This document shows, one piece after another, positions 34,821 through 42,861 of a stretch of DNA of 64,000 bases. The translations under genes were made by a program, and so were the position numbers. The DNA lies in contig NZ_CP118491.1 of the NCBI RefSeq assembly GCF_051124815.1, forward strand, positions 1-64,000, read 5' to 3'. The first letter of the stretch is position 1. Every line of letters begins with the position of its first letter. A model generated the notes under the pieces. That model did not search any database, had not been told where the DNA came from, and saw only the letters and a list, made by a program, of their open reading frames with translations. This DNA is from Azospirillum sp051124815 (GTDB lineage: Bacteria; Pseudomonadota; Alphaproteobacteria; Azospirillales; Azospirillaceae).

Positions 34821-36395
34821 ATGGATGAAGCCAGCAAGGCGCTGCTGAGCGCCAAGATCAAGACGCCCGAGGAAATCCGCGCCATCGTCGGCGCGCCGCC
34901 GCGGTCCAGCAAGGTGATCATGTGCCACGGCACGTTCGACATCGTGCATCCCGGGCACATCCGACACCTGATGTTCGCCAAATCCAAGGGCGACATCCTG
35001 ATCGCCAGCCTGACCGCCGACCAGCACATCACCAAGAGCAAGCTGCGACCCTATGTGCCGCAGGACCTGCGCGCCTTCAATCTGGCCGCCCTGCAGGTGG
35101 TGGATTACGTGGTGATCGACCCCGATCCCACCCCGCTGCGCAACCTGTCGGTCATCCAGCCCGACCTCTACGCCAAGGGCTACGAGTACATCAGCAAGGG
35201 GCTGCATCCGAAGACCAGGGAGGAGAAGGAGCTGATCGATTCCTACGGCGGCGAGATCATCTTCTCCCCCGGGGACTTCGTCTATTCCTCCTCGCACCTG
35301 ATCGAGACGGCGCCGCCCAACCTGCGCTGCGAAAAGCTGATGTTCCTCATGAACGGGGAGGAGATCGGCTTCGACGACCTGCGCGGCATCCTGACCCGCT
35401 TCGAGGGCACGCGGGTCCATGTGGTGGGCGACACCATCGTCGACAGCTACACCCACACCACGATGATCGGCGGCATGTCGAAGACGCCGACGGTCAGCGT
35501 GCGCTTCGACAAGCGCCACAGCTTCGTCGGCGGCGCCGGCATCGTCGCCAAGCATCTGCGGGCGGCGGGGGCGAAGGTCACCTTCTCCACCGTGCTGGGC
35601 GACGACCGCGACAAGGATTTCGTCCTGGAGGATCTGGCCAAGGCCGAGGTGGAGGTTCTGCCCATCGTCGACCCGACCCGGCCGACCACCAACAAGGACT
35701 ACATCATCTGCGACGGCTACCGGCTGCTGAAGGTCGACACGCTCGACAACCGCAGCATCTCCGACGCCATCGTCGAAAAGCTGCAGGAGCATCTGCGCAG
35801 CGTCGACGCCGACGTGGTGGTGTTCAGCGACTTCCGCCACGGCGTCTTCAACCGCGAGACCGTGCCGCGGCTGGTGTCGGCCATCCCGGAGCGCGCCTTC
35901 CGCGTCGCCGACAGCCAGGTCGCCAGCCGCTGGGGCAACATCCTGGAATTCCAGGGTTTCGACCTGATCACCCCCAACGAGCGTGAGGCGCGCTTCGCCC
36001 TGGGCGACCAGGATTCGGTGGTGCGCGCGCTTGCCGGCGATCTGTTCCGGCAGGCGCGGTGCAAGACGCTGATCATGAAGCTGGGCGAACGCGGCATCCT
36101 GACCTTCCGCACCCGGCCGGAGGGCGATCCGCGCACGGTCATCGCGCTGGACAGCTTCGTCAACCATGTGGTCGACGCGGTGGGCGCGGGCGACGCGCTG
36201 CTGTCCTACGCCACCCTGGCGCTGTTCGCCACCCGCAAGGCGGACGGCCAGAGCAACGAGGCGGTCGCCTCCATCCTGGGGTCGATCTCGGCGGCGCTGG
36301 AATGCGAGATGGACGGCAACTACCCGATCACGATCGACGCGATGCGCAAGCGCATCGACCAGATCGAGGCCGAGGCCCATTATCGCGCCGAGTGA
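34821..36395 (+). CDS. Bifunctional nucleotidyltransferase-PfkB kinase, HldE-like with swapped domains
   Basis: A 524-aa two-domain protein. Residues 30-160 are a cytidylyltransferase-like domain with GTFDIVHPGH, where H43 and H46 form the HxGH motif. Residues about 190-520 are a PfkB-family sugar kinase with SFVGGAGIVAKHLRAAGAKV and the catalytic D-A-V-G-A-G-D motif at 452-458. In E. coli HldE the kinase is N-terminal and the nucleotidyltransferase C-terminal; here the order is reversed. HldE phosphorylates heptose 7-phosphate at C1 and later adds ADP. With the isomerase and HAD phosphatase upstream, all activities needed for an NDP-heptose are encoded in the operon. The alternative start is GTG at 34815. 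Confidence 0.9.
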   Translation: MDEASKALLSAKIKTPEEIRAIVGAPPRSSKVIMCHGTFDIVHPGHIRHLMFAKSKGDILIASLTADQHITKSKLRPYVPQDLRAFNLAALQVVDYVVIDPDPTPLRNLSVIQPDLYAKGYEYISKGLHPKTREEKELIDSYGGEIIFSPGDFVYSSSHLIETAPPNLRCEKLMFLMNGEEIGFDDLRGILTRFEGTRVHVVGDTIVDSYTHTTMIGGMSKTPTVSVRFDKRHSFVGGAGIVAKHLRAAGAKVTFSTVLGDDRDKDFVLEDLAKAEVEVLPIVDPTRPTTNKDYIICDGYRLLKVDTLDNRSISDAIVEKLQEHLRSVDADVVVFSDFRHGVFNRETVPRLVSAIPERAFRVADSQVASRWGNILEFQGFDLITPNEREARFALGDQDSVVRALAGDLFRQARCKTLIMKLGERGILTFRTRPEGDPRTVIALDSFVNHVVDAVGAGDALLSYATLALFATRKADGQSNEAVASILGSISAALECEMDGNYPITIDAMRKRIDQIEAEAHYRAE

Positions 36396-36417
36396 AACGG
36401 CGGCGGGAGCAAGCAGC

Positions 36418-37344
36418 ATGCGTGTCATCGTCGTGGGGTTGGGCGTCCAGGGGCACAAGCGCCGGGACGTCGCCGGCTCCGATCTGGTCGCCACCGTCGA
36501 CCCCGTCAACGCCGCCGCCGATGTCCGCAGCATCGGCGAGGTGGGCTACGACCGCTTCGATGCGGCGCTGCTGTGCACGCCGGACGAGGTGAAGATCGAG
36601 CTGATCGCCGAGCTTCTCGACCGCGGCAAGCATGTCCTGGTCGAGAAGCCGCTGTTCGCCGCCGACTCCTCCACCCTGCGTGATCTGGACGAGCTCGCGC
36701 GCCGGCGCAAGGTCACCTGCTACACCGCCTACAATCACCGGTTCGAGCCGCATTTCGTCCGCATGAAGCAGGCGCTTTCCGCCGGCACGCTGGGCGAGGT
36801 CTATACGGTGCGGCTGTTCTACGGCAACGGCACCGCCCGGCTGGTGCGGGAATCGGCCTGGCGCGACCAGGGGGCGGGGGTGCTGCCCGACCTCGGCTCC
36901 CACCTGCTCGATACCATCGATTTCTGGTTCGGGCAGGGCACCGGCCCCTACCGCATCGTCGCCGCCAACCGGTTCGAGAACCGCGCCTTCGACCATGTGG
37001 TCGTCGCCTCCTCCGGCCGGCTGCACATCGAGCTGGAGATGACGCTCCTGTCCTGGCGCAACCACTTCACCGCCGACATCCGGGCGGAGAAGGGCAGCGC
37101 CCACATCGAGTCCCTGTGCAAATGGGGTCCCAGCAGCTTCAGCCTGCGTGACCGCAAGCTGCCCAGCGGCCGGCCCGACGAGGAGACGGTGACGCTGGTC
37201 CAGCCAGACCCGACCTGGCGGCTGGAATACGACCATTTCAAGGGGCTGTGCCGCGAGGCCGCCAACAACCTCCAGACCGACATCTGGATCAACGACACCC
37301 TGAACGCCCTCGCCGGCGAGGCGCTGTCCGGAGACGCAGCATGA
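36418..37344 (+). CDS. Gfo/Idh/MocA-family oxidoreductase
   Basis: A 308-aa NAD(P)-dependent sugar oxidoreductase. The dinucleotide site is VIVVGLGVQGHKRRD, the diagnostic EKP motif is at 76-78, and AYNHRFEPHFVRMK is the usual substrate-binding region. Members oxidise or reduce carbons of sugars and nucleotide sugars. It sits between the HldE-like gene and the dehydrogenase-like gene, whose start it overlaps (ATGA). Likely role: an oxidation or reduction step on the nucleotide sugar. Confidence 0.9.
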   Translation: MRVIVVGLGVQGHKRRDVAGSDLVATVDPVNAAADVRSIGEVGYDRFDAALLCTPDEVKIELIAELLDRGKHVLVEKPLFAADSSTLRDLDELARRRKVTCYTAYNHRFEPHFVRMKQALSAGTLGEVYTVRLFYGNGTARLVRESAWRDQGAGVLPDLGSHLLDTIDFWFGQGTGPYRIVAANRFENRAFDHVVVASSGRLHIELEMTLLSWRNHFTADIRAEKGSAHIESLCKWGPSSFSLRDRKLPSGRPDEETVTLVQPDPTWRLEYDHFKGLCREAANNLQTDIWINDTLNALAGEALSGDAA

Positions 37345-38624
37345 GCGAAGCGGCAAAGCAGCCCGTCATCGGTTACGCCGGCATGACCCATCTCGGCATC
37401 AACTCGCTGGCGGCGGGGGCCGAGCGCGGCTTCACCATGGTCGGCTTCGACCCCGATGGCGCGCGCACCGACGCCCTGGCGCGCGGCGAGCTGCCGGTGG
37501 TCGAACCCGACCTGCCGGAGATGCTGGCGCGCAACGCCGGCCGCATCACCTTCACCGCCGACCCGGCCGCCCTGGCCGCCTGCGACGTGGTCTACATCGC
37601 GGTGGACGTGGCGACCGACGACCAGGGCGCCAGCGACCTCGGCCCGCTGAAGGCGCTGCTGGCGGTGGTGGAGCCGGCGATGCGCCCCGACGCGCTGCTG
37701 GTGATCCTGAGCCAGGTGCCGCCCGGCTTCACCCGCGGGCTGGTCCGGCCGGGCCGCGAGGTCGCCTATCAGGTCGAGACGCTGATCTTCGGCCGCGCCG
37801 TGGAGCGCGCCATGTATCCGGAGCGGACCATCATCGGCCGCGCCGACCCGTCGGCCCCGCTGCCGGCCGCCTACCGCCGTTTCCTGGAAGCCTTCGACTG
37901 CCCGCTGTTCGTCATCCGCTTCGAGAGCGCCGAGCTGGCGAAGATCGCCATCAACTGCTGCCTCGTCGCCTCCATCGGCGTCGCCAACACGCTGGCCGAG
38001 CTGTGCGAGCACATCGGCGCCGACTGGTCGGAGATCGTGCCGACCCTGCGGCTCGACAAGCGCATCGGCCCGCACTCCTACATCGTGCCGGGGCTGGGCA
38101 TCGCCGGCGGCAATCTGGAGCGCGACCTCGCCACCGTCTGCCGGCTGGCCGACCAGCATGGCAGCGACGCCCGCATCGTCCGCGCCTGGATCGCCAACAA
38201 CCGTCACCGCAAGGACTGGGCCTTCCGCCGGCTGCAGTCGCTGGTGCTGAGCCAGCGGCGCTCCCCGAAGGTGGCTGTGTGGGGGCTGGCCTACAAGCAG
38301 GACACCAACTCCACCAAGAACTCGCCGTCGCTGGCCCTGCTGTCGCTGATCCGCGACGTGGAGGTGGTCGTGCACGACCCGGTGGTGGACGGCACCGCCG
38401 TCGACCATCCGCGCCTGACCGTCGCCGCCTCGCCGCTGGAGGCCTGCCGCGACGCCGACGCGCTGGTGATCATGACCCCCTGGGCGCAGTACCGTGACGC
38501 CGATCCGGCCGCCCTGGCCCAGGCGCTCGCCGGCCGGGTGGTCATCGACCCCTTCGCCATGCTCGACGCCGCCGCCTGCGCCGCCGCCGGACTCCAGCAC
38601 CATGTGCTGGGCCGCGCCCTCTGA
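37341..38624 (+). CDS. UDP-glucose/GDP-mannose dehydrogenase-family protein lacking the catalytic cysteine
   Basis: A 427-aa protein with the three-domain plan of UDP-sugar dehydrogenases: Rossmann site GYAGMTHLG at 11-19, LSQVPPGFTRGL in the place of STVPVGT, a central helical domain, and a second Rossmann-like domain (KVAVWGLAYKQDTNSTKNSP). The nucleophile motif normally GxGFGGxCxxKD reads GLGIAGGNLERDL, with Asn258 where the catalytic Cys should be and Arg-Asp for Lys-Asp. Two-step oxidation to a uronic acid is therefore unlikely. It may do only the first, alcohol-to-aldehyde step, a reduction, or another reaction. Confidence 0.88.
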   Translation: MSEAAKQPVIGYAGMTHLGINSLAAGAERGFTMVGFDPDGARTDALARGELPVVEPDLPEMLARNAGRITFTADPAALAACDVVYIAVDVATDDQGASDLGPLKALLAVVEPAMRPDALLVILSQVPPGFTRGLVRPGREVAYQVETLIFGRAVERAMYPERTIIGRADPSAPLPAAYRRFLEAFDCPLFVIRFESAELAKIAINCCLVASIGVANTLAELCEHIGADWSEIVPTLRLDKRIGPHSYIVPGLGIAGGNLERDLATVCRLADQHGSDARIVRAWIANNRHRKDWAFRRLQSLVLSQRRSPKVAVWGLAYKQDTNSTKNSPSLALLSLIRDVEVVVHDPVVDGTAVDHPRLTVAASPLEACRDADALVIMTPWAQYRDADPAALAQALAGRVVIDPFAMLDAAACAAAGLQHHVLGRAL

Positions 38625-38744
38625 TGCCGCCTTCGGGAAGCTCTGACTTTCCGAAGGCGGCATCGCCCGCGACTGCGGGCGCGTGCCGACAGGCGCGAAG
38701 CCTGCGTGACGTATGAACGCAGCGGCCGGAATTTTTCCGGCCGC
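38623..38744. repeat. Second four-hairpin intergenic element
   Basis: Four dyads follow in order. An 18-bp stem with one wobble (38623-38640 with 38647-38664) begins inside the stop codon of the dehydrogenase gene. CGCCCGC/GCGGGCG spans 38664-38681. CAGGC/GCCTG spans 38690-38704. A perfect 10-bp stem GCGGCCGGAA spans 38722-38744. The order long-short-short-long and the ending in GTATGA match the element at 15848-15949. Confidence 0.75.
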
Positions 38745-38774
38745 GTATGATCCGAAGAACCGGGAACCGACGCG

Positions 38775-39656
38775 ATGCTCGACCATCTGAACCCCACCCC
38801 GACGCCGCCCGCCCGCGTGGTCGTCCTCGGCAGCCGCGGCTTCATCGGCGCCGCCCTGGTGGCGCGGCTGGCGGCCGACGGCGTGCCCTGCCTGCCGCTG
38901 TCCTCCGCCGACCTCGACCTCGCGGCAGCGGATGCGGCGGAGCGGCTGGCCGCGCAGCTGCGCCCCGACGACGCGCTGGTCTTCCTCAGCGCCCTGACCC
39001 CCGACAAGGGCCGCGACATCGGCACCACGCTGCGCAACCTGGAAATGGGCCGCAACGTCTGCGAGGCGCTCGCCAGGCAGCCGGTCGCCCATGTCGTCTA
39101 CATCAGCTCCGACGCGGTCTATCCCTTCGTCGAGGGCCGGGTCGGCGAGGAGTCGCTGGCCTCGCCGACCGACCTCTACGGCTCGATGCACCGCACGCGC
39201 GAGCTGATGATCCAGCAGACGGTCCAGGCGCCGGTCGCGGTGCTGCGCCCGACCCTGGTCTATGGCGCCGCCGACAGCCACAACTCCTACGGCCCCAACC
39301 GCTTCCGCCGGCAGGCGGCCAAGGACGGCGTCATCACGCTGGGCGGCGAGGGCGAGGAGACGCGCGACCATATCCTGGTCGACGATGCGGTGGAGCTGAT
39401 CGTCCGCGTCCTGAACCGGCGCAGCCGCGGCCTGCTGAATCTGGTCAGCGGCCGCAGCATCAGCTTCGGCGACCTCGCCCGGCTGGTGGCGGCGCAGTTC
39501 GACCGGCCGGTCGAGATTCGCTTCACCCCGCGCACCCAGCCGGTGACCCGCCGGGTCTTCGACGTGACCGACTGCGCCAAGGCATTCCCCGACTTCGCGG
39601 CGACCCCGCTGGAAGAGGGGCTGGCGCAGGTCCACCGCGCCGCCCTGGCCGGCTGA
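38775..39656 (+). CDS. Extended SDR-like protein with altered YxxxK motif
   Basis: A 293-aa SDR-like protein with VVVLGSRGFIGAALVARL as the nucleotide site and VVYISSDAVYPF as the serine strand. The catalytic Y135 is present, but the position four residues later is H139 (LYGSMH), not lysine. The C-terminal half shows YGAADSHNSYGPNRFRR and DHILVDDAVELIVRVL, which is normal for NAD-dependent epimerases. Loss of the lysine may mean low activity, another proton relay or a non-catalytic role. It follows the four-hairpin element and precedes the NUDIX gene by 16 bp. Confidence 0.82.
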   Translation: MLDHLNPTPTPPARVVVLGSRGFIGAALVARLAADGVPCLPLSSADLDLAAADAAERLAAQLRPDDALVFLSALTPDKGRDIGTTLRNLEMGRNVCEALARQPVAHVVYISSDAVYPFVEGRVGEESLASPTDLYGSMHRTRELMIQQTVQAPVAVLRPTLVYGAADSHNSYGPNRFRRQAAKDGVITLGGEGEETRDHILVDDAVELIVRVLNRRSRGLLNLVSGRSISFGDLARLVAAQFDRPVEIRFTPRTQPVTRRVFDVTDCAKAFPDFAATPLEEGLAQVHRAALAG

Positions 39657-39672
39657 GCGGGCGGCCGGGACG

Positions 39673-40167
39673 ATGAACGACAGGGCGATGGACGCCGCCA
39701 CCCCGGGTCCGGTCACGCTCGACGCCTTCCCGGCGGCGGTGGCCGCCCTGCTGGTCACCGAGGACGGTCATTACCTGCTGCAGCGGCGGGACGAGAAGCC
39801 GGACATCTGGTTCCCCGGCTATTGCAGCCTGTTCGGCGGCCTGATCGAGGAGGGGGAGAGCCCGGAAGAGGCGCTAGCGCGCGAATTGTCTGAGGAGCTT
39901 GATTACCAGCCGGGTGCATTCTCCTATTTCACACAAGTGTGTTTCGACTTGCGTCGCTGGAATCGCGGCATTAAGTTGCGATACATCTATGAGGTGCCCG
40001 TAAAGCGTGCTGAAATTTCCGGCATGTCCTTGCGCGAGGGGCAGGCGATTGAACTGCATGGGCCGCAAGCGGTGATGGGAATCGACCGCCTCGCTCCCTA
40101 CGACGCCGTCGCCATCGGGCTGCACATGGCTGACCGCCTTCTGCAACGGGCGCCTCTCCTGCTCTGA
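39673..40167 (+). CDS. NUDIX hydrolase
   Basis: A 164-aa protein with a complete NUDIX box at residues 56-78 (G-x5-E-x7-R-E-L-x-E-E-L), preceded by WFPGYCSLFGG. The family hydrolyses X-linked nucleoside diphosphates; in surface-sugar clusters some members are GDP-mannose hydrolases. The nucleotide sugar here is unknown. From about 39875 to 40080 GC content and codon choice fall below both its own start and the neighbours, so the gene may be a mosaic. Confidence 0.9.
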   Translation: MNDRAMDAATPGPVTLDAFPAAVAALLVTEDGHYLLQRRDEKPDIWFPGYCSLFGGLIEEGESPEEALARELSEELDYQPGAFSYFTQVCFDLRRWNRGIKLRYIYEVPVKRAEISGMSLREGQAIELHGPQAVMGIDRLAPYDAVAIGLHMADRLLQRAPLLL

Positions 40168-40224
40168 CAGGCTGGCCGCGTCGGGACCGACGCCGCCCGC
40201 CCGCAAAGGAAAAGGTATCGCTTC

Positions 40225-41793
40225 ATGGTGGAAAGCCCGCCGGACTCCTATGCCAGAATTCTTGCGCTCCGCTCGGCGCTCGACGCCGTTCTCGTCGATG
40301 CGCTCAGCCTGAAGACCGATCTGGACCGCCAGCTCTTCACCCAGGGCCGGCAGGCCGCCGGCGGCGCCACGGCGCGCGACCTGGAGGAGGCCCAGGCACG
40401 GATCCGCAGCCTGCAATCCTCCCTCGACGCATCGATTGCCGAAACCTCGCAGCTGCGCGACCGCATCCAGGCGCTCCAGGCCGAACTCGACCGGCTCCGG
40501 GCCGTGCAGTCCGGCACGGCGTACGAGGACGCCGTCGCGCGCATCGGCGTCCTGCAGTCCTCTTTCGACGCAGCCATGGGCGAGGCGAGGGAGCGGAACG
40601 AACGGCTCCGGCAGCTTGAGGACGAACTCGCGGAGCTGAGGGACTGGGAACGGCGCAGCCGCGACGGCCTGTATTCCGATCCGGCGACCCTGGCCGAACT
40701 GACCGGCTATGAGGGCGACGGCGAGGAGAAGGCCGGCGGCGAAGACGGATCGGAGGAGGCGGAGCCGGCGGAGCAGCAGCCGGCGCCGGAACCGGCCCAG
40801 GACGATGCCGCGATCCTGGAGCGCTGGGCGGCACTGCCCCACCGGCCCAAGGTCGTCTTCATCGGCACGCAGAAAACCGGTTCACTCCTGTTCTGGCAGG
40901 CCTTCCGCGATCATCCGCGGACTGTCACCCTGGCGAAGGACTGGGACATCTTCTCGGCCAATTGGGCCGACAGCCCCCATTTCATCGAGGAATATCTCAA
41001 GCACTACGATCGCGTCGTCGATGGCGCGCCGGTAAACGGGGTTGCCGACGACCCCGTCATGGTCGAAATGACCTCCCATTACTATGCCGATCCGGTGGTC
41101 TTGCAACGGATCGCCGAGTGCTGCGGCAGGGACGTCAGGATCCTGTTCAGCATCCGCAATCCCATCACCATGGCGTTCTCGCTGTACAACAATGGTTTGC
41201 GCCAGGGCGGATGGCCGAAATCCTTCTTCGAAGCCGTCGAGCATGACGAGGAGCAGTTCTTCCCCCAGATACCGGATGTTCTGGACAGGATTTACAGCAT
41301 CTTCCCGAAGAAGAACGTTCTGGTTGTCGACTATGACCTGGAGTCGAAGAAGAACCCGCGCAAGACGGTGGCCGATGCGCTGCATTTCTGCGGTCTGTCC
41401 AACTACGAATTCCCGCTCCGCTATGACAATGTCAGCTATCATCCGCGCTATCTTTACAATGCCGAACGTCCCCTTCGCATCGAAAGCCACGAGCGGCGCT
41501 ATCTGATTCCGCCGCGGACGCTGGTCTACTGTGTCGGCAACGGCCGCGAACGGGTCTGGTACGATCCGCCGGCCGCACTGGTGGCCGCGGCGCTGAGCGT
41601 CCAATCGAACTGGACGCAGGAGCTGTCGGCGGCGACCTGCCGGTCGCTGTTCGACACCCATTGCCGCGACATGGCCGGACGGTTGCAGCGCGACTTCGGC
41701 ATCCGCACCGACCACTGGTCGGAAAATTTCCAGACCCTGCGCTATCAGCCGGCCCCGCCGCCGGAGCAGTTCGCAATCGGGGAGGATGAATGA
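40225..41793 (+). CDS. Coiled-coil protein with a C-terminal sulfotransferase domain
   Basis: A 522-aa protein. Residues about 50-142 form a coiled coil (heptads such as LRDRIQALQAELDRLRAV). An acidic Ala/Pro/Glu linker (about 160-195) follows. The sulfotransferase domain starts near 205: FIGTQKTGSLLFW is the PAPS 5'-phosphosulfate loop with K217, and ILFSIRNPITMAFSLY is the 3'-phosphate motif with R311 and S319. It should transfer sulfate from PAPS to a sugar or protein. No signal or membrane segment is seen, so it is cytoplasmic, which again fits modification before export. The coiled coil may bind a partner enzyme. Confidence 0.87.
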   Translation: MVESPPDSYARILALRSALDAVLVDALSLKTDLDRQLFTQGRQAAGGATARDLEEAQARIRSLQSSLDASIAETSQLRDRIQALQAELDRLRAVQSGTAYEDAVARIGVLQSSFDAAMGEARERNERLRQLEDELAELRDWERRSRDGLYSDPATLAELTGYEGDGEEKAGGEDGSEEAEPAEQQPAPEPAQDDAAILERWAALPHRPKVVFIGTQKTGSLLFWQAFRDHPRTVTLAKDWDIFSANWADSPHFIEEYLKHYDRVVDGAPVNGVADDPVMVEMTSHYYADPVVLQRIAECCGRDVRILFSIRNPITMAFSLYNNGLRQGGWPKSFFEAVEHDEEQFFPQIPDVLDRIYSIFPKKNVLVVDYDLESKKNPRKTVADALHFCGLSNYEFPLRYDNVSYHPRYLYNAERPLRIESHERRYLIPPRTLVYCVGNGRERVWYDPPAALVAAALSVQSNWTQELSAATCRSLFDTHCRDMAGRLQRDFGIRTDHWSENFQTLRYQPAPPPEQFAIGEDE

Positions 41794-41979
41794 GCGGTAT
41801 TCATGACCGCCTGTCGCCCATGGAGCGGAGAGTCCGAAAGAATTCGCGAAAATGAGGTATGATCGGCGCCTTGACCGATAGGTGCCGATCCGGAGGAGAA
41901 GCGCCTACAAACGTATTGTCGACGGCCTGACGCCTTGTTCGCCCTGCAACTTCAGCTAAAGATACAAAAGAAGGCTCCC
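41794..41979 (+). promoter_or_regulatory. Intergenic region with a hairpin upstream of the TylF-like gene
   Basis: A 10-bp stem with one wobble (41861-41870 with 41881-41890, GATCGGCGCC/GGTGCCGATC) encloses a 10-nt loop. A smaller GCGGT/ACCGC hairpin at 41794-41810 may end the previous transcript. AAGAAGG at about 41967-41973 serves the ATG at 41980. No clear promoter is identified. Confidence 0.4.
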
Positions 41980-42735
41980 ATGACCCAAGACACCTGGCAG
42001 CGTCCTCCACTTCATTCGACCGAGTTCGATCCGGGCCTGCACCGGAAGTTCCTTGTCCAATCCGTGCCGAATTTTGTCGAACACCTCCAGGAAGTGAACG
42101 ACATCCTGAGTGCCGCGGACGAGTACAGAGGGGCAGACGGCCAGAATTTGGACCCCATCCGCATCGTGATGTTCTTCTATTTTCTGCGCATGACCCACAA
42201 GCTTGCGCCGGGCGACTACATGGAATGCGGCACATTCCGCGGCTTTTCCGCCCGGATGATCTGGCGCTGGATGGATCAGGCGAGCAAGCTCTACTGCTTC
42301 GACACCTTCGAAGGCTTCGCGGAGCCGGACGTCAAGGTCGAGACGGAGCTGTACCAGTCCAACTGGACGGTCGGCAATTTCCAGCCGACCTCGGAGGCGA
42401 TGGTGCGCGGCCATGTCCTGGGCGGTGACGAGAGCCGGGCCGACCAGCTGTCGATCGTCAAGGGCTGGCTGCCGGCGTCCTTCGAGCCCTATGCCGACAA
42501 GAGCTGGCGTTTCGTCCATCTCGACATGGACCTGTATCTGCCGCACAAGGAAATGATCGAGCGCGTGTGGCCGAAGCTGGTTCCCGGCGGCATCCTGCTG
42601 ATGCACGACTACCACAATTCCGGCTTTCCGGGCGTCAAGAAGTCGGCCGACGAGTACCTCAACCCGCTCGGGATCAGCTGCGTGCCGCTGCCCGACTGGG
42701 GTGGGTCGGCGGTGGCGATCAAGCCGCTGGTCTGA
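41980..42735 (+). CDS. TylF/MycF-family O-methyltransferase
   Basis: A 251-aa protein. MECGTFRGFSARMIWRW is the SAM loop, FDTFEGFAEPD the next strand, and FVHLDMDLYLPHKEMIER with GGILLMHDYHNSGFPGVKK gives the metal-binding Asp and His-Asp-Tyr of the macrocin O-methyltransferase family. Members methylate sugar hydroxyls in antibiotics and surface glycans. The ATG at 41980 has a good ribosome-binding site, and a terminator follows the gene, so it may be expressed alone. Confidence 0.9.
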   Translation: MTQDTWQRPPLHSTEFDPGLHRKFLVQSVPNFVEHLQEVNDILSAADEYRGADGQNLDPIRIVMFFYFLRMTHKLAPGDYMECGTFRGFSARMIWRWMDQASKLYCFDTFEGFAEPDVKVETELYQSNWTVGNFQPTSEAMVRGHVLGGDESRADQLSIVKGWLPASFEPYADKSWRFVHLDMDLYLPHKEMIERVWPKLVPGGILLMHDYHNSGFPGVKKSADEYLNPLGISCVPLPDWGGSAVAIKPLV

Positions 42736-42756
42736 TCGGCGTCGGGTCCGCCGGTC

Positions 42757-42789
42757 GCCGCCGGGGTGGCGGCTTCCGGCGGCCTTTTT
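42757..42789 (+). terminator. Intrinsic terminator after the TylF-like gene
   Basis: Stem GCCGCCGG/CCGGCGGC (42757-42764 with 42776-42783) with an 11-nt loop, followed by CTTTTT. It lies 22 bp after the stop codon. Confidence 0.8.
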
Positions 42790-42861
42790 GCGGGCGGCAC
42801 GGTTTGCGGGCAATTTTCCGGCCTGTTCTTCGCGGGTTCTCGCGCACGGGGTATTCTTCTC

